This document shows positions 18,322 to 27,366 of a DNA stretch of 64,000 bases, piece after piece. Within the stretch, counting starts at the first letter, position 1; each line of letters begins with the position of its first letter. Position numbers and translations under genes: made by a program. Origin of the DNA: Candidatus Poribacteria bacterium. GTDB taxonomy: Bacteria; Poribacteria; WGA-4E; WGA-3G. The notes below the pieces were generated by a model. It saw only the letters and a program-made list of their open reading frames with translations, was not told the origin of the DNA and did not search any database. Where the stretch lies: assembly GCA_022825825.1 (NCBI GenBank), contig JAJDWA010000075.1, positions 1 through 64,000 of the forward strand, written 5' to 3'.

Positions 18322-19118
18322 TAGTTTTTAATCATTGCCCAACTTATTGCTAATTTGCCTTGTGGGTCTATACCAAGTGCAGTTTGTAACCCAGTATTTC
18401 GGATGGCATTAATCTGCTTCAAATCCAAATCCACATTAAAGATAGCGACTTCATCCAATGTTCCGAGCATAAAGACGTGGTTAGCCAACCGCGCACCCAT
18501 ATTGACATCTTGTGTATCAATATTGGTGTTCATAGCTTTATCGGTACCCTCTTTGTCTTGAAGTTTACCGTCCACATAGAGATCATGGTCTTTCACTGCA
18601 TCTGACCCTTCCGGGAAAACGACAGCACAATGATGCCATTCACCGTCACAGACGTTGTCCATTCCGAAATTTTGCCCACCGTTGACTTCTACCCGTAAAT
18701 TACAGGCATCACCTCGGATGTGGGATCGGATGTAGTATTTTTGTTCAGGAGAATTTATTCCCCATTTTACCCATGAATGCTCGCGCACTACATCAGATTT
18801 AAACCAAAAGACAGTAGTTCTCGGGTCCGTGCCACCTATGCCTTTAAAACCTGTGACAATGACGTTGTCATCGCTTCCATCGTATTCTAAAGCGTTTCCG
18901 AACACACCTTTAACACGTTTTGTCCCAATGATTTCGCCATGTCGGTCATTGCCAGAAATATCTTTGGCGACGTTGCCTTCACTCTCATCAAACAGGTAAG
19001 CGACCTCCAGCGTCCCTTTTTCAATAGCTGCAGCTTGGCTTACATTGACAATTGACACTGTAAGAATAATGGTACTTAGCCATAAGACCATCAATATACT
19101 TTGACTACCAATTTTCAT
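18318..19118 (-). CDS. exported LamG-domain protein
   Basis: About 266 residues from the ATG at 19118, which has GGAGG just upstream and opens a signal peptide (MVLWLSTIILTVSIVNVSQA). A frame extension upstream lacks these features. The rest is one LamG/concanavalin-like jelly roll: LEVAYLFDESEGNVAKDISGNDRHGE, then GEWHHCAVVF, HDLYVDGKLQ and GTLDEVAIFN, the usual strand order. Such domains bind glycans or calcium outside the cell. No catalytic domain is attached. Confidence 0.85.
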   Translation of the reverse strand: MKIGSQSILMVLWLSTIILTVSIVNVSQAAAIEKGTLEVAYLFDESEGNVAKDISGNDRHGEIIGTKRVKGVFGNALEYDGSDDNVIVTGFKGIGGTDPRTTVFWFKSDVVREHSWVKWGINSPEQKYYIRSHIRGDACNLRVEVNGGQNFGMDNVCDGEWHHCAVVFPEGSDAVKDHDLYVDGKLQDKEGTDKAMNTNIDTQDVNMGARLANHVFMLGTLDEVAIFNVDLDLKQINAIRNTGLQTALGIDPQGKLAISWAMIKNY

Positions 19119-19244
19119 TTTTCCCTCCATGATAAAAATGTCCTCTTCAATGTGAGATGTTGAATCATTTACCTGATTCAAGGTTTTGAAAATGATTTTA
19201 GCAAAATTGTGTAAAATAAACAAGTGGAAAAACACTGGACTCAG

Positions 19245-19864
19245 GGTTATTTAGTTTTAGGTTTTTCGGGCATATTTATCATAGTTGTTAGTATTTATGA
19301 AAAGCAGATATAGCGTGATTTTGGACACCATATCTGCTGGACTTCACTTTAAAAACTACCTATTTTGAGATGAATAATGACAAGAAGAAAATCTTGCCAC
19401 TTGTTAGGTATTTTAGCAAAACTTAAAGACCCACGCAAGGATAAAGGGAAACGACATCCGTTGAAATCCATTCTCGCACTTATCGTTATCGGATTGATGT
19501 GTGGACATATATCGTTATTCGGACAAAAATCAGAAAACAGGAGAAGAAACGCACAAAGTCCACTATGGTATCACAAGTCTAAATACCGAAGCAGCATCTG
19601 TCGAACGCTTAATGGCTGGACGGCGTGGGCATTGGTCAATAGAGAACAAGTCGTCCTGGATGCGGGGAATTTTACTTGGAGAAGATGCATCACCTGTCCG
19701 ATGTGGCGCAATACCACAAGTCATGGCAGCTTTGTGCAGTACCGCATTATCTGTCCTCTGTTTCGCAGGAATAACGCGTATAGCGGATGAGATGAAATAT
19801 TATGCTTCAAATCCTAAACTTGCAGTTAACATGATAAAATGAGAATTCATAAAACTAAATAACC
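19245..19864 (+). mobile_element. ISAs1-family element relic with intact terminal inverted repeats
   Basis: The left end ggttatttagtttta (19245-19259) is the exact reverse complement of taaaactaaataacc (19850-19864), a 15-bp terminal inverted repeat. The 620-bp interval holds only a broken transposase gene, about half the length of a full ISAs1 element. I see no clear target duplication in the immediate flanks. A shorter relative with the same ends lies at 50064-50279. Confidence 0.85.
19377..19842 (+). pseudogene. ISAs1-family transposase, internally deleted and frameshifted
   Basis: The N-terminal part (LLGILAKLKDPRKDKGKRHPLKSILALIVIGLMCGH split over 19390-19510) matches the DDE_Tnp_1-associated start of ISAs1 transposases. 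The C-terminal part (THKVHYGITSL...RRGHWSIENKSSWMRGILLGEDAS) is in another frame from about 19501. Roughly 190 residues with the first catalytic Asp residues are missing between them; the last Glu (HWSIEN) is kept. The gene cannot make an active transposase. Confidence 0.85.
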
Positions 19865-20072
19865 TGTCGAGGAATGCCTAAAGAAGCATGCGCGAAATCA
19901 ACGGTATGAATGCTTTTGATAGAATGCGCGTTTGGCATTCTACATGATTCCCCGTGTGGCATGCTCCATAGATTCGGACCGTTGATTTGGTGCCTCGCAA
20001 TATTGACGGACCCAAGAAACGCCTAATCAAGTTAATTTGGTATTATTTCATTTGCTTGAGTATTTATGGATT
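19865..20072. other. intergenic region with 94-bp inverted-repeat unit
   Basis: Between the IS relic and the cytochrome gene. It contains aaatcaacgg (19895-19904) and its inverted copy ccgttgattt (19979-19988), bounding a 94-bp unit with inner gaatgc/gcattc inversions. The first 20 bases of the unit recur exactly at 40280-40299. No gene is seen. Confidence 0.55.
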
Positions 20073-20981
20073 TTACCAATTGGGGTCATAGTCCCAATTG
20101 ACGCGTTGTCTGCCAAAACGGGTCCCATCAATTTCGGTTTGGTGGCAAACAAGACATCTGTGAAAATCAGCAGCACCGTGCAGTTCATGGGCGGATATAA
20201 GTTCCGGTGTGTTGTGTTCGTGGCAGGTGATACACGTGTAGCTGCGATATGGAGAGTCAGCGTAGAGCGCGAGTTGATCAGTCTTTTTCCTGACCTTATA
20301 GCTGAAGCGATTTTCTTCGTCGGCAATTATCCAAACGTTACCAATTTCCTTGACGAGAACTTTTGCTGTATCAGGTATCTTTACATCATGCTGTAAGAAC
20401 CACCAATGTATATCATCTGGGATAGTTTTGGACGTATCCATTTCTTGTTGTAATGTAGTTGCTTCGACGTGGAAAAGGAACGGTTCAGATGTGTGGCATC
20501 TTGCACAAGGAACATCGTGAACATCGGTAAGTGGGAAGAACTCATCGTGGTCAAGTTTGGCTTGTCCATGAAACACAATGCTGATCAATAGAATTGGTGC
20601 GAGGATGAGATGAACTCTGAGCAGCGTCTGGCGCACTTTCCGAGCGGTAAGACTAACAGCAATTCCAGTGCCTAAATTCGACAAGGCGAGTAAAAATGTG
20701 AGCCATGAATGCCAAGCAAGCGGTTGAAAAGCAGAGTGCAACAACACAAGGCACAAACCGAGGGACGCAAGCCGTTGATGGTACTTTAACCATATCCGAC
20801 GATTGCCCCAGCGAATCCAACGGCTTCGGAGAAGATAGAGACTCGCAATAAGGATAGCGATAGCACCGATAATACTAATCGTATGCCGTGCTTCACCAAA
20901 ACTGCCTGCTCTCCAGATACAGAAAAAGGATAGGACAGCTGCACCAATGATGCCGTGCCCGATTTGGATAAAAACTTTCAT
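20073..20981 (-). CDS. membrane-anchored triheme c-type cytochrome
   Basis: 302 residues. The N-terminal half has about five hydrophobic segments with scattered His residues, resembling a small cytochrome b or ferric-reductase-like bundle; a soluble domain follows. Three CxxCH heme sites are seen: CARCH near residue 158, CITCH near residue 250 and CLVCH near residue 280. The protein should pass electrons between the quinone pool and a periplasmic partner. The stretch from residue 150 onward resembles NapC/NrfH-adjacent multiheme tails, but no exact family is recognised. The gene stands alone. Confidence 0.85.
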   Translation of the reverse strand: MKVFIQIGHGIIGAAVLSFFCIWRAGSFGEARHTISIIGAIAILIASLYLLRSRWIRWGNRRIWLKYHQRLASLGLCLVLLHSAFQPLAWHSWLTFLLALSNLGTGIAVSLTARKVRQTLLRVHLILAPILLISIVFHGQAKLDHDEFFPLTDVHDVPCARCHTSEPFLFHVEATTLQQEMDTSKTIPDDIHWWFLQHDVKIPDTAKVLVKEIGNVWIIADEENRFSYKVRKKTDQLALYADSPYRSYTCITCHEHNTPELISAHELHGAADFHRCLVCHQTEIDGTRFGRQRVNWDYDPNW

Positions 20982-21132
20982 AGGATCAGTTTAGCAGGCC
21001 CACGAGGTGGTGACAAGTGAAAAGTTTTTAGGTGCCTACTTCTTCCTTGAATAACGAACCGAAATCTGATATAATTTGAGATATTGATAATATCAAACCT
21101 TTTGGAAGTTTAACAAATCGGAAAATTTTACG

Positions 21133-22251
21133 ATGATTTCCTTTGATTCTGATTTGGCACAACGTGTAATTTTTGGTGAAAACAGTATTGAGAAACTGGC
21201 TGAATCCACGGTTGCCCTTGGCGGTAGTCGTGTTTTAATTGTAACTGACCCTGGCATCCAAGAAGCAGACATCCTAAAACGTGCATATTCAGTACTAAAT
21301 AGTGAAAAAATTCCATGTTGTGTTTTCACGAATGTTGAGCCAAGCCCGACAACGAAGCACGTTGACGCTGCTGTTCAATTTGCAAAGGCGAACGCACCGA
21401 TTGACCTGATTATTGGACTCGGTGGTGGGAGTGCGATGGATTGTGCCAAAGGTGTAAATTTTCTGCTAACCAATGGCGGCAAAATGGAGGATTACTGGGG
21501 AACGAACAAAGCAACGCAACCGATGCTTCCGTCTATCGGTATTCCTACAACGATTGGCACCGGAAGTGAGGCGCAATCCTTCGCTCTGATTGCACAGGCA
21601 GAAACACACATCAAAATGGCGTGTGGTGATAAAAAAGCGCAATTCGGCACTGTAATTTTAGACCCAATCTTAACAAAAACCTTGCCGAGATCGGTAGCAG
21701 CGGTGACCGGTATAGATGCTATAGCACATGCTATAGAGAGCTATGTTTCAACCAGACGCAACCCAATGTCACAGATGTTCTCACATCAAGCGTGGACATT
21801 ATTAAACGCTAATTTTGAAATGGCACTTGAAGATAATAGTGAAGCACGCGGAAAGATGTTATTCGGTGCATACCTTGCTGGCGTTGCAATAGAAAATTCA
21901 ATGCTTGGTGCCGCACATGCATGTGCAAATCCATTGACAGCCAGATACGGTATTACCCACGGTATCGCCGTCGCACTGATGTTACCGCACGTCATTCGAT
22001 TCAACAAAACGGTCGTAGGAGAATCCTATAACGAACTTTTCGCAGATGGAAATTTAGCAGACAGAGTTGAAACGTTAATGCAAACGGGCAATTTACCGAA
22101 CACATTACAAGATTGCCCTGTCCAACATCATGTCCGATCAACTGACATATCTACATTAGCAAAAGAAGCCGCTGCGCAGTGGACTGCACAGTTCAATCCA
22201 CGTCCTTTGGATATACATGATTTTGTGAGACTATATGAACAAATTTTTTGA
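21133..22251 (+). CDS. iron-containing alcohol dehydrogenase
   Basis: 372 residues, typical for the group III Fe-ADH family. The NAD-binding loop GLGGGSAMDCAKG is near residue 100, followed by GIPTTIGTGSE. Metal ligands are likely in GIDAIAHAIESYV and in GAAHACANPLTARYGITHG. Substrates range from simple aldehydes to sugars and phosphonates, so specificity is unknown. The ribosome binding site is weak. The 3' end overlaps the next gene by 17 bases, pointing to an operon. Confidence 0.9.
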   Translation: MISFDSDLAQRVIFGENSIEKLAESTVALGGSRVLIVTDPGIQEADILKRAYSVLNSEKIPCCVFTNVEPSPTTKHVDAAVQFAKANAPIDLIIGLGGGSAMDCAKGVNFLLTNGGKMEDYWGTNKATQPMLPSIGIPTTIGTGSEAQSFALIAQAETHIKMACGDKKAQFGTVILDPILTKTLPRSVAAVTGIDAIAHAIESYVSTRRNPMSQMFSHQAWTLLNANFEMALEDNSEARGKMLFGAYLAGVAIENSMLGAAHACANPLTARYGITHGIAVALMLPHVIRFNKTVVGESYNELFADGNLADRVETLMQTGNLPNTLQDCPVQHHVRSTDISTLAKEAAAQWTAQFNPRPLDIHDFVRLYEQIF

Positions 22252-23401
22252 AAAATTGAAGATATTACTACATTGGGGTATCCTCGCTGCTGTTTTAGTT
22301 TTTCTATTATTGCTCGGAATACACACCGCTTTTAGCAATTGGACGAGTTTCAGAGGAAATCCACAGCTCACAGGTGTAGCGGATTCACAATTTCCCGCAA
22401 AACTTGAATTGCTCTGGACATTTAAGGCGGGAGATATGATTGAATCCACTGCTGCAATCGTTGATAATATGGTGTATGTGGGAGCATCAGATGGATTTCT
22501 ATATGCAATCAATGTACAAAGCGGAAAAAGCACATGGAAATATCAGACAACTGCACCTATCAAGTCATCACCTTCTATCCATAATGGCATTATCTATTTT
22601 GGGGATGGAGATGGCATTTTTCATGCTGTGGACATTGCTACTCGAAAAAAGAAATGGCAGTACACTACTGAAGGAGAGATTATCTCATCAGCAAATTTTG
22701 CTGGTGACCGAGTGCTATTCGGTTCGTATGACGGATTTCTCTACTGTCTCAATATAAAAAAAGGTGAATTGGTATGGAAATTTGAGACAGAAGGATATGT
22801 ACACGGCACACCTGCAATTTTCGGAAATTTCGTAATTGTCACAGGATGCGATAGTTATCTGCGTGTTATCAATATTGACGATGGTTCTGAGACACAACAG
22901 GTAAATCTTGGCGCGTACGTTGGTGCGAGTCCTGCGATTTTAGTCTCTAATGCAGACTCACAAACTAATCCTGAAGTTCGCGCGTATTGTGGAACGTACG
23001 GTAACGAAGTGTTAGGTGTTGACCTCACATCCGGTGAAATTGCGTGGCGGTATGAACATCCGATGCGCAAGCTTCCGTTTTTTGCGTCAGCTGCCGTAAC
23101 AGAACGACTTGTTATCATTGGCGGGCGCGATAAGATGGTGCATGCACTCTCGCCAGAAAAAGGTGAGCCGCAATGGACTTATACTGCTAAGTCCCGGATA
23201 GAATCTTCACCCGTCATCGTTGGCAAGCGCGTCTTTTTTGGAACGACTCGCGGCGTATTTATTGCGCTTGATATTACCAACGGGGAACAGGTGTGGAAAT
23301 TTGAAACGGGCTCGTCAATTGTCGCATCACCGAGTGTGGCTGATGGGAAAATATATATCGGAAATGAGGACGGTATTCTCTTCTGCTTTGGAGAAAAGTA
23401 A
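22235..23401 (+). CDS. membrane-anchored PQQ-type beta-propeller protein
   Basis: 388 residues. One N-terminal membrane helix (ILAAVLVFLLLLGIHTAF) is followed by PQQ-like repeats with the W-x-F/Y closure at each blade (LLWTFKAGD, STWKYQTTAPI, KKWQYTTEGEI, LVWKFETEGYV, IAWRYEHPM, PQWTYTAKSRI, QVWKFETGSSI), seven or eight blades. It resembles BamB and quinoprotein ectodomains but lacks their catalytic residues as far as I can see. It overlaps the Fe-ADH gene and may be its periplasmic partner or a scaffold. Confidence 0.87.
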   Translation: MNKFFEKLKILLHWGILAAVLVFLLLLGIHTAFSNWTSFRGNPQLTGVADSQFPAKLELLWTFKAGDMIESTAAIVDNMVYVGASDGFLYAINVQSGKSTWKYQTTAPIKSSPSIHNGIIYFGDGDGIFHAVDIATRKKKWQYTTEGEIISSANFAGDRVLFGSYDGFLYCLNIKKGELVWKFETEGYVHGTPAIFGNFVIVTGCDSYLRVINIDDGSETQQVNLGAYVGASPAILVSNADSQTNPEVRAYCGTYGNEVLGVDLTSGEIAWRYEHPMRKLPFFASAAVTERLVIIGGRDKMVHALSPEKGEPQWTYTAKSRIESSPVIVGKRVFFGTTRGVFIALDITNGEQVWKFETGSSIVASPSVADGKIYIGNEDGILFCFGEK

Positions 23402-23549
23402 CTCAGTAATACAGAATCGTAAAAGGTTGTTTTCCCGGCTGGTCTATGGTAAAATTTACAATAATTTGGTAAGTGTAAACCATCCAATTAAACCTAATCA
23501 GAGAAGACATCACAATGGATAATTTGTCAACTATTCAAAGAATTGTAGA

Positions 23550-23744
23550 ATGGTTAGGAACGTTTTCACCTATTCACCAGAAGCAAGTTTAGATTTCACC
23601 TTAGAACTTTCAGACGAAATGCCAGAGGGTGCCTCAATTCGCGAATTCCTTAAATTTTCAGGCACAATTCCATTAAAAAACCTTGAACAGATGAAGCAAG
23701 CGATTGAAGAGAGTTGTGAACAAGTCTATGCTTCAGAATGGTAA
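23550..23744 (+). CDS. orphan antitoxin-like small protein
   Basis: 64 residues. The C-terminal half, IREFLKFSGTIPLKNLEQMKQAIEESCEQV, resembles VapB-like antitoxins that pair with PIN toxins in cyanobacteria and relatives, where a similar AGTI...AIEEGCEQVD...EW tail occurs. No toxin gene follows; the next gene starts 12 bases later and encodes a radical SAM enzyme. A 25-codon frame starting at ATG 23515 overlaps its beginning and may be the remnant of the true N terminus after a frameshift. Confidence 0.55.
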   Translation: MVRNVFTYSPEASLDFTLELSDEMPEGASIREFLKFSGTIPLKNLEQMKQAIEESCEQVYASEW

Positions 23745-23756
23745 GGAAACAAAACA

Positions 23757-25097
23757 ATGTCTAAAACAAAACCGGAACCTGCAACAGCAGGAATAGAATC
23801 AAAACAGACAACTGTCGGTAGTGTTTTTGTATCCAACTATCCACCATATTCTACGTGGAACGAATCAGCAGTAGAGGAAGTGCATCACGCTCTCGGCGAA
23901 GAACCTCGCCCAGATGCTACGCTTGGACTTTACTTGCACATCCCTTTCTGCAGAAAACGTTGTAAATTCTGCTATTTTCGGGTTTACACTGACAAAAACA
24001 GTTCGGAAATAGACACTTACCTAAACGCTCTTGCGAAAGAGGTTGAACTGTACAGCAAGCAACCGGCAATTGCGGATAGACCTTTGCGGTTCGTCTATTT
24101 CGGGGGTGGCACTCCTTCATACATTAGTGTCAAACACCTGACAACATTGGTGGATAGAGTGAAGAGGGTTATGCCATGGGACGCTGCAGAAGAGGTCGCG
24201 TTTGAATGTGAACCCGGCACATTGACACAAAAGAAATTAGAAGCCATCAAAGCGATCGGTGTCACCCGATTGAGTCTCGGTGTTGAAAATTTGAATGACG
24301 ATATTCTTGCAGAAAACGGTAGGGCACACCTCTCAAAAGAGGTATATCGGATTGCCCCTTGGATCAAAGAATTGGCATTTGACCAAGTTAACATTGACCT
24401 TATTTCGGGTATGATTGGGGAAACCTGGGAAAGTTGGCGCGAAACAGTCAAAAAGACGATTGAACTTGATCCCGACAGCATCACCGTCTATCAGCTTGAA
24501 TTGCCATTTAACACCGTTTATTCCAAAGACATCCTTGGTGGAGATGCCTTGCCTGTGGCAGATTGGAAACTGAAACGAGAATGGCATCAATACGCTTTTG
24601 AACAATTTGCAAAATACGGTTATGAAATATCCAGTGCTTACACAGTGCTTAAAAAAGACAAACCGTGCCAGTTCGTCTATCGTGATGCAGTCTGGCAGGG
24701 AAGTGATATGATAGGTACAGGCGTTGCGTCTTTCTCGCATCTCAGCGGAATTCACTTCCAAAATGCACCTTCATGGGGAGACTATCTCAGTAATCTTGAG
24801 GAAGATAAACTACCTATCTACCGTGCATTGAAACCGACAGAAGCGGAAAGATTGACACGTGAGATGATTCTGCAACTCAAACTGGGAAAAATAAAACCTT
24901 CCTATTTTCAAAATAAGTTCAACGCGAAAATTCTAACACTTTATGCTGATGCTTACGCGAAACTTCAAAATGATGGCATGTTGCGTGTTAACGCTGAATC
25001 AGATGAAATCCTGTTAACACAGCGCGGTTTGCTGCAAGTTGATAGTTTGCTTCCAACGTTCTATGCACCTGAGTATCAGAATACGCGGTATACCTAA
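23757..25097 (+). CDS. radical SAM protein, HemN/HemW-like
   Basis: 446 residues. The SAM [4Fe-4S] motif CRKRCKFCYF (Cx3Cx2C) lies near residue 63, preceded by LYLHIPF as in the HemN family, and FGGGTPS follows near residue 120. A C-terminal HemN-like domain is present (AERLTREMILQLKLGKI). The phrase CKFCYFRVYTDKNS differs from canonical HemN/HemW (usually CxYC), so this may be one of the heme-degrading or methyltransferase relatives instead of coproporphyrinogen oxidase. AAGGA precedes the ATG. Confidence 0.88.
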   Translation: MSKTKPEPATAGIESKQTTVGSVFVSNYPPYSTWNESAVEEVHHALGEEPRPDATLGLYLHIPFCRKRCKFCYFRVYTDKNSSEIDTYLNALAKEVELYSKQPAIADRPLRFVYFGGGTPSYISVKHLTTLVDRVKRVMPWDAAEEVAFECEPGTLTQKKLEAIKAIGVTRLSLGVENLNDDILAENGRAHLSKEVYRIAPWIKELAFDQVNIDLISGMIGETWESWRETVKKTIELDPDSITVYQLELPFNTVYSKDILGGDALPVADWKLKREWHQYAFEQFAKYGYEISSAYTVLKKDKPCQFVYRDAVWQGSDMIGTGVASFSHLSGIHFQNAPSWGDYLSNLEEDKLPIYRALKPTEAERLTREMILQLKLGKIKPSYFQNKFNAKILTLYADAYAKLQNDGMLRVNAESDEILLTQRGLLQVDSLLPTFYAPEYQNTRYT

Positions 25098-25131
25098 GCA
25101 ACTATATTTCTATTATGGAAGGAGTGAAAAC

Positions 25132-25341
25132 ATGGATACAAAACTCATCGAATGCAATCCGTCAATTATGATGGGTAAACCTGTTATTGCTGGCACCCGA
25201 ATACCGGTTGAATTAATATTGGAAAAATTTGCCGCAGGTGAAACAATTGAACAATTGCTTGAATCTTATCCTCGCCTGACTCATGAAGGTGTACTCGCAG
25301 CTTTAAATTTTACATTTCAGGATCCAAGCTCCACTGAGTAA
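25132..25341 (+). CDS. DUF433 family protein
   Basis: 69 residues. The ATG at 25132 is chosen because GGAAGGAG precedes it at proper spacing, whereas the upstream extension lies in the previous gene. The DUF433 signature is clear: IECNPSIMMGKPVIAGTRIPVELIL, then LESYPRLTHEGVLAALNF. DUF433 proteins have a winged-helix-like fold and are often antitoxins of a PIN-like or Mut7-C partner. None is adjacent; the nearest PIN gene is 1.3 kb downstream. Confidence 0.88.
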   Translation: MDTKLIECNPSIMMGKPVIAGTRIPVELILEKFAAGETIEQLLESYPRLTHEGVLAALNFTFQDPSSTE

Positions 25342-25351
25342 ACGCTAAAAC

Positions 25352-26602
25352 ATGTCTACAAAACCACAATTACACCGCCTACGCGAAATGCTCGCTCCAG
25401 TATTAGAATCAAACGCATTCTATAAGCAAAAACTCACCAAAGCTGGAATTACACATCCAAACGATATTCAAACATTCTCAGATTATCAGCAACTTCCGTT
25501 TACCACAAAGGATGAACTCAGTGCAGATCAGGTGTCCCATCCTCCTTACGGCACAAATCTCACCTTTCCATTGGATCAATATACCTGCCTACATCAAACA
25601 TCAGGGACAACAGGCTCACCTCTGCGATGGTTAGACACACGGGAATCGTGGGACTGGTGGGGGAAGTGTTGGCGAGATATTTATAATGCTGCGGAGGTAA
25701 CATCGTCAGATCGACTCATGATGGCGTTTTCGTTCGGTCCATTTATCGGTTTCTGGAGTGCATATCACGGTGCTCAGCAGCTTGGCGCACTTACCATTGC
25801 AAATGGTGGTTTGACTTCCGAACAACGGGTCCGTGCTATCCTCAGTAATGATGTGACGGTGGTAATTTGTACACCGACCTATGCATTACGCCTTGCAGAA
25901 GTCGCAGAGCAAGAGGGAGTTAACCTCAGCACAGATTCTAAAGTTAGAGTAACAATCCACGCTGGTGAACCTGGCGCGAGTCTACCTGCAACAAAACAAC
26001 GTATTGAAGATCGTTGGGGGGCACGGGCCTATGACCATGCAGGTGCTACCGAAGTCGGTGCATGGGGTGTGATGTGCCAACCGCAAGCAGGAGTACATCT
26101 CAACGAAGACGAATTTATCTGTGAAGTGCTTAATCCTGAAACAGGCAATCCAGCAGACGAAGGGGAGTTAGTAATAACCAATTTAGGTCGGATCGGCATG
26201 CCCGTGATTCGCTATCGCACAGGGGACTACGTCAAGCTCAAACCCACACTTTGCGAATGTGGAAGCCAACATCGTGTCCTTGATGGCGGTGTTATCGGGC
26301 GTTTGGACAACGCTATTATTATTCGCGGTTTGAACGTCTATCCTGCTACGATTGAAAATATTGTCCTTAAGTTTCCTGATGTGAGCGAGTTCGCTGTTCG
26401 CGCTTACCGCACAGAAACGCTCGATGAACTTGAAGTCCAGATTGAATCTACAAACCCAAATCCTGCTGATACAGTAACGGCTGTAAGTGCAGCTATTCGG
26501 AATGCTTTAGGTTTGCGCACAATTGTTAAAGTAGTACCACATGGAACTTTACCGAGATATGAGCTCAAATCAAAACGATTTACTGATGAGCGTGCCTTAT
26601 AG
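25352..26602 (+). CDS. phenylacetate-CoA ligase-like AMP-forming enzyme
   Basis: 416 residues, close to the usual PaaK length of about 430. The adenylate-forming P-loop is HQTSGTTGSPLRW near residue 75. The aromatic-CoA ligase motifs AYDHAGATEVGAWG (about residue 225) and YRTGDYVKL follow, and a C-terminal ACP-like lobe has the catalytic Lys in RYELKSKRF. It may activate an aryl or other carboxylic acid. No phenylacetate genes are nearby, so the substrate is open. It starts 10 bases after the DUF433 gene. Confidence 0.87.
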   Translation: MSTKPQLHRLREMLAPVLESNAFYKQKLTKAGITHPNDIQTFSDYQQLPFTTKDELSADQVSHPPYGTNLTFPLDQYTCLHQTSGTTGSPLRWLDTRESWDWWGKCWRDIYNAAEVTSSDRLMMAFSFGPFIGFWSAYHGAQQLGALTIANGGLTSEQRVRAILSNDVTVVICTPTYALRLAEVAEQEGVNLSTDSKVRVTIHAGEPGASLPATKQRIEDRWGARAYDHAGATEVGAWGVMCQPQAGVHLNEDEFICEVLNPETGNPADEGELVITNLGRIGMPVIRYRTGDYVKLKPTLCECGSQHRVLDGGVIGRLDNAIIIRGLNVYPATIENIVLKFPDVSEFAVRAYRTETLDELEVQIESTNPNPADTVTAVSAAIRNALGLRTIVKVVPHGTLPRYELKSKRFTDERAL

Positions 26603-26648
26603 ATGAACAAGCGTTTTCCTTGACAATTCAATTCTTGAGAGGTTATAA

Positions 26649-27141
26649 TTGTTAAATAACGAAAAACAACATCGCGTCTACATTGAAACGACAATACCGA
26701 GTTTCTATTACACATTGCGCAGGGATATCGAATCCCGCGCTATGCAGAGTTGGACCCGGAAATGGTGGGCCCAATACGCAGATCAATTTACCCTCGTTTC
26801 AAGTTTAGCTGTTATTGAGGAACTCAGGGACGGAACGAGTAAAAAAAACGCAAGATCGGATTGACTTGGTGGAAAATCTGGAGATGTTGTCAATCTCTCC
26901 AAGAATTCGCAGCATTACACAAACCTATATTGATAGGTTAATAATGCCTCACGATCCTTTTGGAGATGCACTTCATTTGGCAATTGCCTCGTTTTATAAT
27001 GTAGATGCTCTTCTAACGTGGAATTATAAACATATTGCGAACCTTAACAAAATTTATCGCATCCGGCAGATAAACCAAGAACTAGGTTTACCAACGCCAG
27101 ACTTGGTGACACCCCTCAATTATTTAGGAGTTGATGACTAA
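26649..27141 (+). pseudogene. PIN-domain protein split by a frameshift in an A8 tract
   Basis: Two overlapping frames join into one PIN-domain protein of about 163 residues. The first (TTG at 26649, GAGG 8 bases upstream) gives VYIETTIPSFYYTL and VSSLAVIEEL; the second gives PHDPFGDALHLAIASFYNVDALLTWNYKHIAN, the C-terminal acidic cluster of PIN nucleases. The break is at eight A residues (26841-26848); seven A would keep the frame. It may be a true mutation, a sequencing or assembly slip, or slippage-dependent expression. The stop codon directly abuts the ATG of the next gene. Confidence 0.75.
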
Positions 27142-27342
27142 ATGGCAGACTATGAAATTAATGAAATTCGCAGAATTCGACGGGAAATCTCCGCGCGATT
27201 TGATCATGATGTTGACAAACTGATCGCTCATTATCAAGCATTAGAAAAAGAATACCGGAAGTCTGGCAAATACAAATTCGTGGATCCACCATCCGAGAAA
27301 CCCGAATCCACCGAATCAGGAGACGAAAAAGCGACAGATTAA
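27142..27342 (+). CDS. small basic helical protein, copy 1
   Basis: 66 residues beginning ADYEINEIRRIRREISARFDHD, an amphipathic helix pattern with many Arg and Lys, ending in an acidic Pro-rich tail. The ATG follows the PIN stop directly, with AGGAG 12 bases upstream inside the PIN gene. The family resembles short proteins found beside PIN toxins in cyanobacteria, but I cannot name it. A DNA- or toxin-binding role is inference from position. Confidence 0.7.
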   Translation: MADYEINEIRRIRREISARFDHDVDKLIAHYQALEKEYRKSGKYKFVDPPSEKPESTESGDEKATD

Positions 27343-27366
27343 CACTATTTAGGAGTTGACGACTAA

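Noticed and set aside
19245..19864. Active insertion sequence
   Set aside because: The transposase lost its central catalytic region and changes frame.
20037..20396. 119-codon plus-strand frame over the cytochrome gene
   Set aside because: The opposite strand encodes three CxxCH sites and membrane helices in a full-length protein, so this is a shadow.
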